Positions 43,745 to 52,929 are shown, numbered from the stretch's first letter. The stretch is 64,000 bases of DNA from Bacteroidota bacterium (GCA_023386585.1 JAEWJM010000003.1:1-64000); one strand, 5' to 3'. Translations and numbers: made by a program. Notes: generated by a model from the letters alone, not told the origin.

Positions 43745-44743
43745 ATGAATGGTAGCAAACCCCAAATACGCCTACTGATTACCGGTGGAGCAGGATTTAT
43801 AGGATCGAATTTATGCGAATACTTTTTAGGAAAAGGCTATTCGGTTACGTGCCTTGATAATTTCGCGACCGGCCATCGTCATAACCTGGCAGGTTTTAAG
43901 AACGATTCGAATTTTACGCTTATCGAAGGCGATATCAGGAATATGAGCGATTGCATTAAGGCGGTCGAAGGCGCTGATTATGTACTTCATCAGGCGGCAC
44001 TTGGCTCGGTTCCAAGGTCGATCAACGACCCATTGACAAGCAATGAAGTCAATATTTCAGGGTTTTTAAACATGCTTGTTGCTGCGCGCGATGCCGGCGT
44101 AAAACGGTTTATTTATGCGGCCAGTTCATCAACTTACGGCGATTCGGAAGCGCTTCCCAAGGTTGAAGATGTAATCGGAAAGCCGCTTTCTCCGTATGCG
44201 ATTACGAAATATGTCAATGAACTCTACGCAGATATTTTTTCACGGACATACGGAATTGAAACTATCGGGCTTCGATACTTCAACGTGTTTGGCCGGCGGC
44301 AGGATCCGAATGGCGCCTATGCGGCAGTCATTCCGAAATTTGTGATGCAGCTGATGCGCGGTGAAAGTCCGATTATCAATGGCGACGGAAATTTCTCCCG
44401 CGATTTTACCTATATCGATAATGTAATTCTGATGAACGAGCTGGCGATGCTGACCGAAAAGCAGGATGCTGTCAACACCGTTTATAACACAGCATTCGGC
44501 GATCGCACCACGTTGAACGACCTCGTAAAATATCTGAAACAATACCTGGCGGAATTCGCACCGGAAATTGCAGGTATTCCTGTCATTCACGGTCCGAACC
44601 GAGCCGGCGATATACCGCACTCGCTCGCAAGCATCGAAAAAGCGAAAAATCTTCTTGGATATAACCCGGCTTTTTCTTTCCGCGAAGGACTTCGGGAAGC
44701 CGTCAGCTGGTATTGGCAGAACCTGCGTCAGCCTGCACAGTAA
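43745..44743 (+). CDS. UDP-N-acetylglucosamine 4-epimerase-like SDR (WbpP/TviC type)
   Basis: 332 residues, extended short-chain dehydrogenase. NAD loop ITGGAGFIGSNL, catalytic AASSSTYGD and YAITKYVNE (Tyr-x3-Lys), and the family-typical LRYFNVFGRRQDPNGAYAAVIP. The last motif matches the WbpP/TviC group, which interconverts UDP-GlcNAc and UDP-GalNAc or the corresponding uronic acids. It is 3 bp behind the wzc gene and is followed by two UDP-sugar dehydrogenases, supporting production of a UDP-HexNAcA. Confidence 0.92.
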   Translation: MNGSKPQIRLLITGGAGFIGSNLCEYFLGKGYSVTCLDNFATGHRHNLAGFKNDSNFTLIEGDIRNMSDCIKAVEGADYVLHQAALGSVPRSINDPLTSNEVNISGFLNMLVAARDAGVKRFIYAASSSTYGDSEALPKVEDVIGKPLSPYAITKYVNELYADIFSRTYGIETIGLRYFNVFGRRQDPNGAYAAVIPKFVMQLMRGESPIINGDGNFSRDFTYIDNVILMNELAMLTEKQDAVNTVYNTAFGDRTTLNDLVKYLKQYLAEFAPEIAGIPVIHGPNRAGDIPHSLASIEKAKNLLGYNPAFSFREGLREAVSWYWQNLRQPAQ

Positions 44744-44752
44744 TTAAAAAAC

Positions 44753-44760
44753 TATATTTG
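44753..44760 (+). promoter_or_regulatory. Possible internal -7 promoter box
   Basis: TATATTTG in the 37-bp gap between the epimerase and the UDP-glucose dehydrogenase, 20 bp before the latter's start. No -33 element at standard distance, so an internal promoter is only possible. Confidence 0.35.
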
Positions 44761-44780
44761 CACCCAGAAATTTACATTAG

Positions 44781-46172
44781 ATGAAAATTACCAGGATTTG
44801 TTGTATCGGAGCAGGATATGTCGGCGGCCCGACAATGGCCGTCATAGCACAAAAATGTCCCGATATACAGGTTACCGTCGTCGATCTTAATGAAAAAAGG
44901 ATTGCATTGTGGAACGATCCCGATGTTACCAAGATTCCGATTTACGAGCCTGGACTCAGCGAAATCGTTGCGGAAGCGCGTGGACGCAACCTTTTCTTTT
45001 CGACCGATGTTGATAAAGCCATCGATGAGGCGCAGATAATTTTTATTTCGGTCAATACACCAACAAAAACATACGGTTCCGGAAAAGGAATGGCAGCCGA
45101 CCTTAAGCATATCGAGCTTTGTGCCCGACAAATTGCGAAGGTCGCGAAAGACGATAAGATCGTAGTGGAAAAATCAACGCTTCCGGTGCGTACCGCTGAA
45201 GCGATAAAAAGCATCCTCGACCATACCGGGAACGGCGTGCAATTCCAGATTCTGTCAAATCCCGAATTTCTTGCCGAAGGAACCGCCGTGCAGGATCTGC
45301 TGAACCCGGATCGCGTACTTATCGGAGGCGATTCAACTCCGGAAGGGCTCCAGGCAATCAATGCGCTAGCAAATGTTTACGCCAATTGGGTCAGCCGCGA
45401 CCGCATCCTGACCACCAATGTCTGGTCTTCGGAATTGTCAAAACTCACCGCAAACGCTTTTCTCGCACAACGGGTTTCTTCAATAAATGCACTTTCAGAA
45501 CTGTGTGAAAAAACCGGCGCCGATGTCAATGAAGTGGCGCGTGCAATCGGAATGGACAGCCGAATCGGCCCTAAATTCCTCAAAGCATCCGTCGGTTTTG
45601 GCGGGTCGTGCTTCCAGAAGGACATCCTGAACCTGGTTTACATCGCAAAATCGTTCGGACTGAATGAGGTGGCCGATTATTGGGAGCAGGTCATCATAAT
45701 GAACGACCACCAAAAACGGCGGTTTGGCAAAAACATCGTGCAGACGCTTTACAATACCGTTGCCGATAAAAAAATCGCGTTCCTCGGCTGGGCCTTTAAA
45801 AAAGATACAAACGATACGCGCGAATCGGCGGCAATTTATGTGGCTGACGATCTCGTAAATGAACAGGCGAAAATATCGGTTTTCGATCCTAAAGTCTCCG
45901 AAGACCAGGTTCATAACGACCTTGATTATCTGGGGACGCGCTCTCCCGAAAAAAACCGTAAAGCGGTCACTTCTGCAGCCGATGCGTACGCAGCTTGTGA
46001 AAATGCACACGCTGTAGCCGTCCTGACCGAATGGGATGAATTCAGGGAACTCGACTGGAAAAGAATTTATACGAATATGCAAAAGCCGGCTTTCGTTTTT
46101 GACGGCCGCAACCTTTTAGACGGCAAAGCGCTGTCGGAACTTGGCTTTGTATATCAATCGATCGGTTCCTGA
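44781..46172 (+). CDS. ugd: UDP-glucose 6-dehydrogenase
   Basis: 463 residues, the long, animal-like form of UGDH. NAD loop CCIGAGYVGGPTMAVIA; catalytic Cys277 in VGFGGSCFQKDILNLVYI; further family motifs KSTLPVRTAEAI, LSNPEFLAEGTAVQDLLNPDRVLIGG (landmark, about 155-180) and WAFKKDTNDTRESAAIYV. It oxidises UDP-glucose twice to UDP-glucuronate using NAD+. It is the first of two nucleotide-sugar dehydrogenases in a row; the other is of the UDP-HexNAc type. Confidence 0.96.
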   Translation: MKITRICCIGAGYVGGPTMAVIAQKCPDIQVTVVDLNEKRIALWNDPDVTKIPIYEPGLSEIVAEARGRNLFFSTDVDKAIDEAQIIFISVNTPTKTYGSGKGMAADLKHIELCARQIAKVAKDDKIVVEKSTLPVRTAEAIKSILDHTGNGVQFQILSNPEFLAEGTAVQDLLNPDRVLIGGDSTPEGLQAINALANVYANWVSRDRILTTNVWSSELSKLTANAFLAQRVSSINALSELCEKTGADVNEVARAIGMDSRIGPKFLKASVGFGGSCFQKDILNLVYIAKSFGLNEVADYWEQVIIMNDHQKRRFGKNIVQTLYNTVADKKIAFLGWAFKKDTNDTRESAAIYVADDLVNEQAKISVFDPKVSEDQVHNDLDYLGTRSPEKNRKAVTSAADAYAACENAHAVAVLTEWDEFRELDWKRIYTNMQKPAFVFDGRNLLDGKALSELGFVYQSIGS

Positions 46173-46195
46173 AACCGCATCAGAACGCTAGAATT

Positions 46196-47476
46196 ATGGA
46201 TAACATCAGGATTGCCGTAATAGGATTAGGATATGTAGGCTTACCGCTGGCCAGGCTGTTTGCGACCAAATATCCCGTTGTAGGCTTTGACATAAACAAA
46301 TCTCGGATTGCCGAACTCAATTCCGGAGTCGACAGCACGCTTGAAGTCGGCGAGGAATCCCTCAAAGCCGTACTAAAATCCGATGCCAATAGCGGGCGTG
46401 GACTTTTCTGCAGCAGTGAGATCGACGACATCGCCAACTGCACCATTTACATCGTCACGGTTCCGACACCGGTTGACAAGAACAACCGTCCCGACCTGAC
46501 GCCACTTTATAAATCGAGTGAAACCGTGGCTAAAGTGCTGAAACGCGGCGACATCGTGATCTACGAATCGACGGTGTATCCCGGGGTTACTGAGGAAGAA
46601 TGCGTTCCTGTTTTGGAGCGGATCAGCGGACTCAAATTCAACACTGATTTCTTTGCAGGATACTCGCCCGAGCGCATCAATCCTGGCGATAAAGAGCACA
46701 CGGTCGAAAAAATACTTAAAGTTACAGCGGGGTCAACTCCCGAAACCGGCAAGCGCGTCAACGACCTTTACAAGTCGGTTATCGTTGCCGGAACGCACCT
46801 GGCGCCTTCGATAAAGGTTGCCGAGGCCGCGAAGGTTATTGAGAATTCACAGCGCGACATTAACATCGCATTCGTAAACGAGCTGGCAAAAATTTTCAAC
46901 CTGTTGGGAATCGATACGGGCGCCGTACTCGAAGCGGCCGGCACAAAATGGAATTTCCTTCCGTTCAAACCGGGGCTCGTTGGCGGCCACTGCATTGGCG
47001 TCGATCCTTATTATCTTGCCCAAAAGGCGCAGGAAGTCGGCTATCATCCCGAAATTATCCTGGCCGGGCGCCGACTTAACGATTCAATGGGCGAATATGT
47101 CGCTTCACAAGTCGTAAAGCTGATGATCCGCAAAGGAATTGCCATCAATGGCGCGAGCCTGCTGATGCTCGGCATTACTTTCAAGGAAAATTGTCCGGAC
47201 GTCCGCAACACAAAAATTGTTGATGTTGTGCGTTCTTTCCACGAGTATGGAATCAACGTGACGATTTTCGATCCCTGGGCAAAACCCGAAGAAGTACGCC
47301 ATGAATACAATCTGAATACGGTCAACGATCTTCCTTCAGGAACTTATGACGCAATCGTTTTGGGCGTCGCACATAATGCGTTCACCGAGCTCGACCTTTC
47401 GTCATTGCGGAATCCGAGCAGCGTTTTGTTTGACGTGAAAGGCGTATTGAAGGAACAGGTCGACGGCCATTTGTAA
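46196..47476 (+). CDS. UDP-N-acetyl-hexosamine 6-dehydrogenase (WbpO/TviB type)
   Basis: 426 residues. NAD loop AVIGLGYVGLPLARLFA, conserved STVYPGVTEEECVPVLE, GYSPERINPGDKEHTV, EAAKVIENSQRDINIAFVNE and catalytic Cys266 in VGGHCIGVDPYYLAQKAQ. The spacing and wording of these motifs are those of TviB/WbpO, which make UDP-GalNAcA or UDP-GlcNAcA. With the WbpP-like epimerase it repeats the two-enzyme module known from Vi-antigen and O6 antigen synthesis. Confidence 0.94.
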   Translation: MDNIRIAVIGLGYVGLPLARLFATKYPVVGFDINKSRIAELNSGVDSTLEVGEESLKAVLKSDANSGRGLFCSSEIDDIANCTIYIVTVPTPVDKNNRPDLTPLYKSSETVAKVLKRGDIVIYESTVYPGVTEEECVPVLERISGLKFNTDFFAGYSPERINPGDKEHTVEKILKVTAGSTPETGKRVNDLYKSVIVAGTHLAPSIKVAEAAKVIENSQRDINIAFVNELAKIFNLLGIDTGAVLEAAGTKWNFLPFKPGLVGGHCIGVDPYYLAQKAQEVGYHPEIILAGRRLNDSMGEYVASQVVKLMIRKGIAINGASLLMLGITFKENCPDVRNTKIVDVVRSFHEYGINVTIFDPWAKPEEVRHEYNLNTVNDLPSGTYDAIVLGVAHNAFTELDLSSLRNPSSVLFDVKGVLKEQVDGHL

Positions 47477-47485
47477 AAATATATT

Positions 47486-48532
47486 ATGAAGAAAATCCTA
47501 ATTACCGGAGGCGCAGGTTTTATCGGGTCGCATGTGGTCAGAAGGTTTGTAACGCAATATCCTGATTACAACATCGTCAACCTCGACGCACTGACCTACG
47601 CCGGAAACCTCGAGAACATTTCCGATATCGAAAATCAACCGAACTACACTTTTGTCAAAGGCGACATAACCGACCAGGATTTCGTCACAAAGCTTTTTGG
47701 TGAACATTCTTTCGACGGTGTAATTCACCTCGCTGCCGAATCGCATGTCGACCGGTCGATTACTGATCCGCTGGCGTTTGCGCGGACGAACGTCTTTGGC
47801 ACAATGATTCTTCTGAATGCAGCGATCCACCAGTGGAAAGGCAATCACGACGGAAAAAGATTCTACCACGTGAGCACCGATGAGGTTTACGGAAGCCTCG
47901 GCGCCGAAGGGTTGTTTACCGAAACAACGCCTTACGACCCGAATTCGCCTTACTCGGCATCGAAAGCGGCCAGTGACCATTTTGTGCGCGCTTACGGCGA
48001 AACTTATGGATTGCCTTATGTGATCACGAACTGCTCCAACAATTACGGTCCGAATCACTTTCCGGAGAAACTGATACCGCTTTTCATCAACAATATTATC
48101 AATAACAAACCGCTTCCGGTTTATGGCGACGGAAAATATACCCGCGACTGGCTTTTTGTTGAAGACCATGCGCGTGCGATCGATCTTGTTTTCCACAAGG
48201 GAAAAAATCACGAAACCTATAACATCGGCGGATTCAACGAATGGCAGAATATCGATCTTGTTCAATTGCTTTGCCGCCAGATGGACGAAAAGTTGGGGCG
48301 CGAACAAGGCACTTCCGAAAATTTGATCACTTATGTGAAAGACAGGCCGGGCCACGATTTGCGCTATGCGATCGACGCCACGAAAATCAACCGCGAGCTC
48401 GGTTGGTCGCCGTCGGTCACATTTGAACAAGGCCTTGCGAAGACGATCGACTGGTATTTGTCAAACGGCGAATGGCTGAACCACGTAACTTCCGGTTCGT
48501 ACCAGGATTATTACAACAAGCAATACCAGTAA
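47486..48532 (+). CDS. rfbB: dTDP-glucose 4,6-dehydratase
   Basis: 348 residues. NAD loop ITGGAGFIGSHVVRRF, HVSTDEVYGSLG, PYSASKAASDHFVRAYGETY (Tyr-x3-Lys), TNCSNNYGPNHFPEKLIP and YGDGKYTRDWLFVEDHARAI are all standard RfbB/RmlB motifs, with the catalytic Asp/Glu pair in TDEVYG. Product: dTDP-4-keto-6-deoxyglucose, the branch point for deoxysugars. RmlC and RmlD (L-rhamnose) are not in the window; instead 2,3-dehydratase, aminotransferase and reductase genes follow, so the product is probably channelled to another deoxysugar. rmlA is also absent here. Confidence 0.97.
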   Translation: MKKILITGGAGFIGSHVVRRFVTQYPDYNIVNLDALTYAGNLENISDIENQPNYTFVKGDITDQDFVTKLFGEHSFDGVIHLAAESHVDRSITDPLAFARTNVFGTMILLNAAIHQWKGNHDGKRFYHVSTDEVYGSLGAEGLFTETTPYDPNSPYSASKAASDHFVRAYGETYGLPYVITNCSNNYGPNHFPEKLIPLFINNIINNKPLPVYGDGKYTRDWLFVEDHARAIDLVFHKGKNHETYNIGGFNEWQNIDLVQLLCRQMDEKLGREQGTSENLITYVKDRPGHDLRYAIDATKINRELGWSPSVTFEQGLAKTIDWYLSNGEWLNHVTSGSYQDYYNKQYQ

Positions 48533-48901
48533 ATGAATCCGTATTTCTACATTTTTGGGACGCTGCTTTTTACGGTTTACGGACAGGTAATCCTGAAATG
48601 GCGGCTTTCCAATCTTAAAATCGTACTTCCTGATGGAGCTGTAGATAAGGCGCTGATGCTTGTAAAGCTGCTTTTCGACCCGTTCATTTTCTCGGGAATC
48701 GTTTCGGCTTTCATCGCTTCGCTTTTCTGGATGGCGGCAATGACCAAATTCGAGCTTACACAGGCCTATCCGTTCATGAGCCTGGCGCCGGCGCTCGTTT
48801 TTTTCGTCGGAATTACATTTTTGGGCGAAACTTTTACGATGGGAAAGGTTATCGGACTGGCGCTGATCATTGCAGGAATAATATTTACCGTTAAATGGTG
48901 A
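48533..48901 (+). CDS. Small EamA/SMR-like membrane protein (possible lipid-P-sugar flippase subunit)
   Basis: 122 residues with four predicted membrane segments (FYIFGTLLFTVYGQVILKW, FIFSGIVSAFIASLFWMAA, AYPFMSLAPALVFFVGITF, VIGLALIIAGIIFTV). Size and layout match SMR/EamA half-size transporters such as ArnE/ArnF, which flip undecaprenyl-phosphate-aminoarabinose. It starts immediately after the rfbB stop codon. An ArnC/GtrB-like glycosyltransferase is encoded 3 kb downstream in the same operon, which supports the flippase reading; a drug-efflux role is less likely here. Confidence 0.82.
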   Translation: MNPYFYIFGTLLFTVYGQVILKWRLSNLKIVLPDGAVDKALMLVKLLFDPFIFSGIVSAFIASLFWMAAMTKFELTQAYPFMSLAPALVFFVGITFLGETFTMGKVIGLALIIAGIIFTVKW

Positions 48902-48908
48902 TGCAACA

Positions 48909-50825
48909 ATGAAAGCAAAAACAGAAAACACGGCAGTTTCTTCGGGCGGTGGGATTTTTCGCAAAATTTTCAACACCAAGATCGATGCAATTGGATTGGC
49001 AGTATTTAGGGTGGCGTATATTACTGTACTTTTTTGCGATATCTGCCAGCTGTTTCGCTTTCGCGGAATAATTTACGACAAGGTTCCATTTTTGGTGACA
49101 GGCGAGATAAATGTCACCTTTCTTTTTGGATTTTGGTTCATCATCCTGGCAATGCTTTTCCTCGGACTCTTCACACGGACTGCGGCCATCATCAATTATA
49201 TTTTTGGCGTGATCGTTTTTGGCTCTGCCACGAATTTCGAATACCACGTTTTTTATGCCTATCTGGGAATCAATTTCCTTCTGATATTCCTTCCCGTATC
49301 GCGGGTGTTTTCAATTGATCGCCTTATCCAGAAAGTAAAGTACACCAATATCGGCAGGCCGTACAGGCCCGATCGCACTGTCCTGGAAATTAACTATCTG
49401 ATTCCGGTTTTCGTCGCCATTGCACTGGTTTATTTCGATTCGATATTCTACAAGTATTCGGCGCGAATGTGGACGGATGGACTCGGAATGTGGACGCCTT
49501 CGAGTCTGCCAATGATGATCTGGAACGACACCAGCGCAATCCTCAATCAGGAATGGCTCGTGCGGTCGCTGGGTTATATCGTTCTTGCATTTGAAACCGT
49601 GTTCATTTTTTTGTTTTGGTTCCGGAAATTCCGCGTGCCTTTCGCGCTTCTTGGAATATTTTTCCATCTCGGAATCCTGATTGCCTACCCGATTCCGTGG
49701 TTTGCGCTTACGGCTGTAGTTGTTTATTTATTGCTTTTGCCGCCTTCGTTTTGGCTTCGTATCGGGAACGTTTTTAAGAGCAAATCGCCTTCGTTCAAAT
49801 TTTATTACGATGCCGAATGCCCGCTTTGTAACAAAGTAGTCGTCATTATTCGTCATTTTGACATTTTCAATAAAATTGAATGTGTGACTGTCCAAGGTTA
49901 CGCTGCCACCGAAAAGGCATTGGAAGGAATTTCCGAATTGGATTTGCTAATCAATATACATGGAGTCGATAAACGCGGCCGAGTAAGTGTCGGATACGAT
50001 GCTTATGTAACGCTGATGCGCCACATGATCTGGACGTATCCTGCAGGACTTTTGCTCGCGGTTCCCGGCATTTCAACTGTCGGAAAAAAAATCTACAGAT
50101 ATGTTGCAGGAAACAGGTTAACAGAACGCTGTACGAGTGAAAACTGCATGATGCCGGAACTTTCACTGCCAATGGACGAGAACGAAGATTTGCTGATCGA
50201 AGGCTGGAATCGGCTCGCTATCACCAAGAATTTCTGGAAGTGGCTTTTGATATTGTTCACTATTTTGCAGCTTCATTTAATTTGCATTTCGCCGACCGTA
50301 CAGCGATTCATCGGCGGAACCACAATTGGAAATGCGTTGCAGACCAGCAATCGGATCATGACAATTCCATTGAAGAAATTCCTTGGTATTGGGCCGCACC
50401 CGGTTTTTATGTACAACATTCACTTCGAAGGTTACAATCACATTTTTAAGATTGTATGTAAAAACAACGGCAAGATCGTTCCGCTTTTGGATAACAATGG
50501 AATGGTGCGAAACAGTTATGCAAATGGAGCGCTGTGGGTGAACTATACTTTCCGGGTGAACTCACCAAAACTTTATCTGGGTGAGTACGAACAGGGAGTT
50601 GTTCCGTATTTGCGCCAATTTGAGAAAGAAAATAATCTTGCGAACGGAACTTATGAAATTTATGTGAAGGAAATCCAGACGACCGACCATTGGCAGAAGG
50701 ATTTCCTGCATCAGCAAATGCGTAAACCGTGGCTACCGGCAGGTGAATGCCAACTGACCGCAACTTCAGCGAATTTTACTTGGAATCCGCAGATGAGGGC
50801 GATGTTGGCCAATAAAAGGAAGTAA
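48909..50825 (+). CDS. HTTM-domain protein fused to a DCC (DUF393) thiol-disulfide-like domain
   Basis: 638 residues. About 1-285: multi-pass membrane domain resembling HTTM (bacterial relatives of vitamin-K-dependent carboxylase), with RVAYITVLFCDICQLFRF, FYAYLGINFLLIFLP, and SIFYKYSARMWTDG. About 297-405: DCC/YuxK domain starting KFYYDAECPLCNKVVVII, with Cys304 and Cys307. Another membrane segment (about 440-460) precedes an extracytoplasmic C-terminal domain. HTTM proteins often stand next to DCC proteins; here they are fused. Activity on glycan or lipid is unproven, but co-transcription with glycan genes suggests a modification role. Confidence 0.85.
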   Translation: MKAKTENTAVSSGGGIFRKIFNTKIDAIGLAVFRVAYITVLFCDICQLFRFRGIIYDKVPFLVTGEINVTFLFGFWFIILAMLFLGLFTRTAAIINYIFGVIVFGSATNFEYHVFYAYLGINFLLIFLPVSRVFSIDRLIQKVKYTNIGRPYRPDRTVLEINYLIPVFVAIALVYFDSIFYKYSARMWTDGLGMWTPSSLPMMIWNDTSAILNQEWLVRSLGYIVLAFETVFIFLFWFRKFRVPFALLGIFFHLGILIAYPIPWFALTAVVVYLLLLPPSFWLRIGNVFKSKSPSFKFYYDAECPLCNKVVVIIRHFDIFNKIECVTVQGYAATEKALEGISELDLLINIHGVDKRGRVSVGYDAYVTLMRHMIWTYPAGLLLAVPGISTVGKKIYRYVAGNRLTERCTSENCMMPELSLPMDENEDLLIEGWNRLAITKNFWKWLLILFTILQLHLICISPTVQRFIGGTTIGNALQTSNRIMTIPLKKFLGIGPHPVFMYNIHFEGYNHIFKIVCKNNGKIVPLLDNNGMVRNSYANGALWVNYTFRVNSPKLYLGEYEQGVVPYLRQFEKENNLANGTYEIYVKEIQTTDHWQKDFLHQQMRKPWLPAGECQLTATSANFTWNPQMRAMLANKRK

Positions 50826-51943
50826 TGAAAAAACTCGCAATTCTCGGTGCTAGTTATCTTCAGTTGCCCTTGGTGATGAAGGCAAAATCGATGCAGATCG
50901 AAACGCATTGCTTCGCCTGGGATAATGATGATGCCGTCTGTAAAGCAGAAGCCGATTTTTTTTATGACATTTCCGTCCTCGATAAAGAAGCAATCCTTGA
51001 AAAATGCCGCATAATCGGAATCGACGGGATTACGACAATCGCAACCGACATCTGCATTCCGACAGTTTGCTTTGTAGCCGAACGCCTCGCACTGGTTTCC
51101 AACAGCTACGAAAGTTCCGTATTTTGTACCAATAAAGCGCTGATGCGGGAGCGATTCGCGGCTAACGGCGTACAATCGCCCAAATTTCTGGCTGTTTCCA
51201 CATTTAATGAAAGTGATTTCAGCGCGTTTAGATTTCCGGTGATCGTAAAGCCAACCGACCGCTCAGGAAGCCGCGGCGTGGAGAAAGTCGGCGCTATTGC
51301 CCAACTTCAAAAAGCAATTGACCGCGCGCAGGCCGAGTCATTCGAGAAAAAGTGCGTTGTCGAGGAATTCGTTTCGGGCGATGAAGTCAGCGTTGAAGCC
51401 ATTTCCTGGGAAGGCTCGCACCGCATTCTGGCAATAACCGATAAAGTAACCACCGGCGAGCCCTATTTTGTCGAACTTGAGCATCATCAGCCATCGGCTT
51501 TGCCCGAATCCATTCAGGATAAGATTCGAGCCGCAACCTTAAAGGCTCTTGATGCGCTGGAAATTAAATTCGGCGCCAGCCACTCCGAGTTCAAGATCAC
51601 TCCGGAAGGGGAAGTTGTTTGTATCGAAATTGGCGCTCGTATGGGAGGCGATTTTATCGGGTCGCACCTCGTCCAAAATTCGACGGGCTTCGATTTTCTG
51701 AAGGCAGTCATCGATGTGGCGCTCAATAGATTTGAGTTTACCAATATCGAAAACGATACTAAATATTCGGGCGTTTACTTCCTTTCGAAGGAAAGAGAAA
51801 AATTATTACCGTATTTTTATGCGGACAACGCGTTTGATTTTGAGAAGAAGGTTCTCAACGCCGAGTTGAAAAGCATCGAGAACAGCAACGACCGCTCGGG
51901 ATATCTGATTTATCTTTCAGATGAAAAAGTCAACCTTGCCTAA
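50825..51943 (+). CDS. ATP-grasp ligase
   Basis: 372 residues. N-terminal pre-ATP-grasp Rossmann part (KLAILGASYLQLPLVMKA), then the ATP-grasp fold: FPVIVKPTDRSGSRGVEKV (ATP loop), CVVEEFVSGDEVSVEAIS, and SEFKITPEGEVVCIEIGARMGGDFIG with the metal-binding Glu and Asn/Arg-equivalent residues. ATP-grasp enzymes join a carboxylate to an amine (or thiol) through an acyl phosphate. In this locus it could form an amide on an aminosugar or activate an acid; the substrate is unknown. Its ATG overlaps the preceding stop by one base. Confidence 0.9.
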   Translation: MKKLAILGASYLQLPLVMKAKSMQIETHCFAWDNDDAVCKAEADFFYDISVLDKEAILEKCRIIGIDGITTIATDICIPTVCFVAERLALVSNSYESSVFCTNKALMRERFAANGVQSPKFLAVSTFNESDFSAFRFPVIVKPTDRSGSRGVEKVGAIAQLQKAIDRAQAESFEKKCVVEEFVSGDEVSVEAISWEGSHRILAITDKVTTGEPYFVELEHHQPSALPESIQDKIRAATLKALDALEIKFGASHSEFKITPEGEVVCIEIGARMGGDFIGSHLVQNSTGFDFLKAVIDVALNRFEFTNIENDTKYSGVYFLSKEREKLLPYFYADNAFDFEKKVLNAELKSIENSNDRSGYLIYLSDEKVNLA

Positions 51944-52005
51944 GATGCGGAAACGATCATAGATGATTTAATTTTTCCTTTGCCAAAAGCTTGCAGCCAA
52001 AAAAT

Positions 52006-52929
52006 ATGGAATTATCGGTAGTAACCACTCTTTACAACTCAAGGCGATTCTTAGATGATTTCATCACGCAGATCACTGCTGCGATTGGGCAATGCGGATT
52101 TACATCTTACGAAATCATTTTCGTCAACGACGGTTCGCCCGATGATTCCCTTCAATTCCTCATCAGCAAGCAGCGGACGACTCCCAATCTCGTGATCGTT
52201 GATCTGTCGCGGAATTTTGGGCATCACTATGCTATGCAGGCTGGGCTTTCGCAGGCAAAAGGCGATTTGATTTTCCTTATCGACAACGATCTTGAAACAC
52301 CACCGGCGTTTTTAATCGATTGCCAGCGCGCTCTTAATGCCGATCCTTCGATTGACGTGGTTTACGGATACCAGGCAGAGAGAAGCGGCGGCGCGGGAAG
52401 CCTCGGCGGAAAGTTTTTCTGGTGGAGCATCAACAAGGTTTCCGATGTGAAAATTCCAAAGAACATACTCACCGAACGATTGATGCGGCGGCACTACGTA
52501 AACAGCCTGCTGCAACTCGGAGATGCAAATTTGTTTCTTGGCGGAATGATGTATTGGGCGGGATATAACCAACTCGGACTTCCCGTCGAAAAGGGAATCC
52601 GCGATGGCGCATCGACATACAGCACAAAAAAGCGGATGGCACTGATGGTCCAGGCGGTAACTTCTTTTTCCGGAAAGCCGCTCGAGTACCTGTTCTATAC
52701 CGGACTTTTGATCACCGTGGGAAGCATTCTTGCCATTGTTTTTCTTGTTGCCAAAAAGCTGATTCTTGGCGATGCGATCGAATTGGGCTGGACATCGCTC
52801 GTCGTCTTAAACGTCTTGATTTTGGGAATTCTTTCGACTTTTCTGGGTTTGATCGGAATTTACCTTTTTAAAATATTCCGCCAGGTGCAGAACAGGCCAA
52901 ACGCGATCATCAAAAAAATTTACGAATGA
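52006..52929 (+). CDS. ArnC/GtrB-like glycosyltransferase family 2 (polyprenyl-phosphate sugar synthase)
   Basis: 307 residues from ATG 52006 (MELSVVTTLYNS); an in-frame TTG five codons earlier is less likely. GT2 domain: YEIIFVNDGSPDDSL, VDLSRNFGHHYAMQAGLSQA and LIFLIDNDLETPPAFL (DxD-type motif, here DND), followed by two C-terminal membrane segments (about 225-250 and 262-290). This topology is that of GtrB/ArnC/DPM1-like enzymes, which transfer a sugar from a nucleotide donor to undecaprenyl phosphate. The EamA/SMR protein in the same operon would be its flippase. Confidence 0.9.
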   Translation: MELSVVTTLYNSRRFLDDFITQITAAIGQCGFTSYEIIFVNDGSPDDSLQFLISKQRTTPNLVIVDLSRNFGHHYAMQAGLSQAKGDLIFLIDNDLETPPAFLIDCQRALNADPSIDVVYGYQAERSGGAGSLGGKFFWWSINKVSDVKIPKNILTERLMRRHYVNSLLQLGDANLFLGGMMYWAGYNQLGLPVEKGIRDGASTYSTKKRMALMVQAVTSFSGKPLEYLFYTGLLITVGSILAIVFLVAKKLILGDAIELGWTSLVVLNVLILGILSTFLGLIGIYLFKIFRQVQNRPNAIIKKIYE

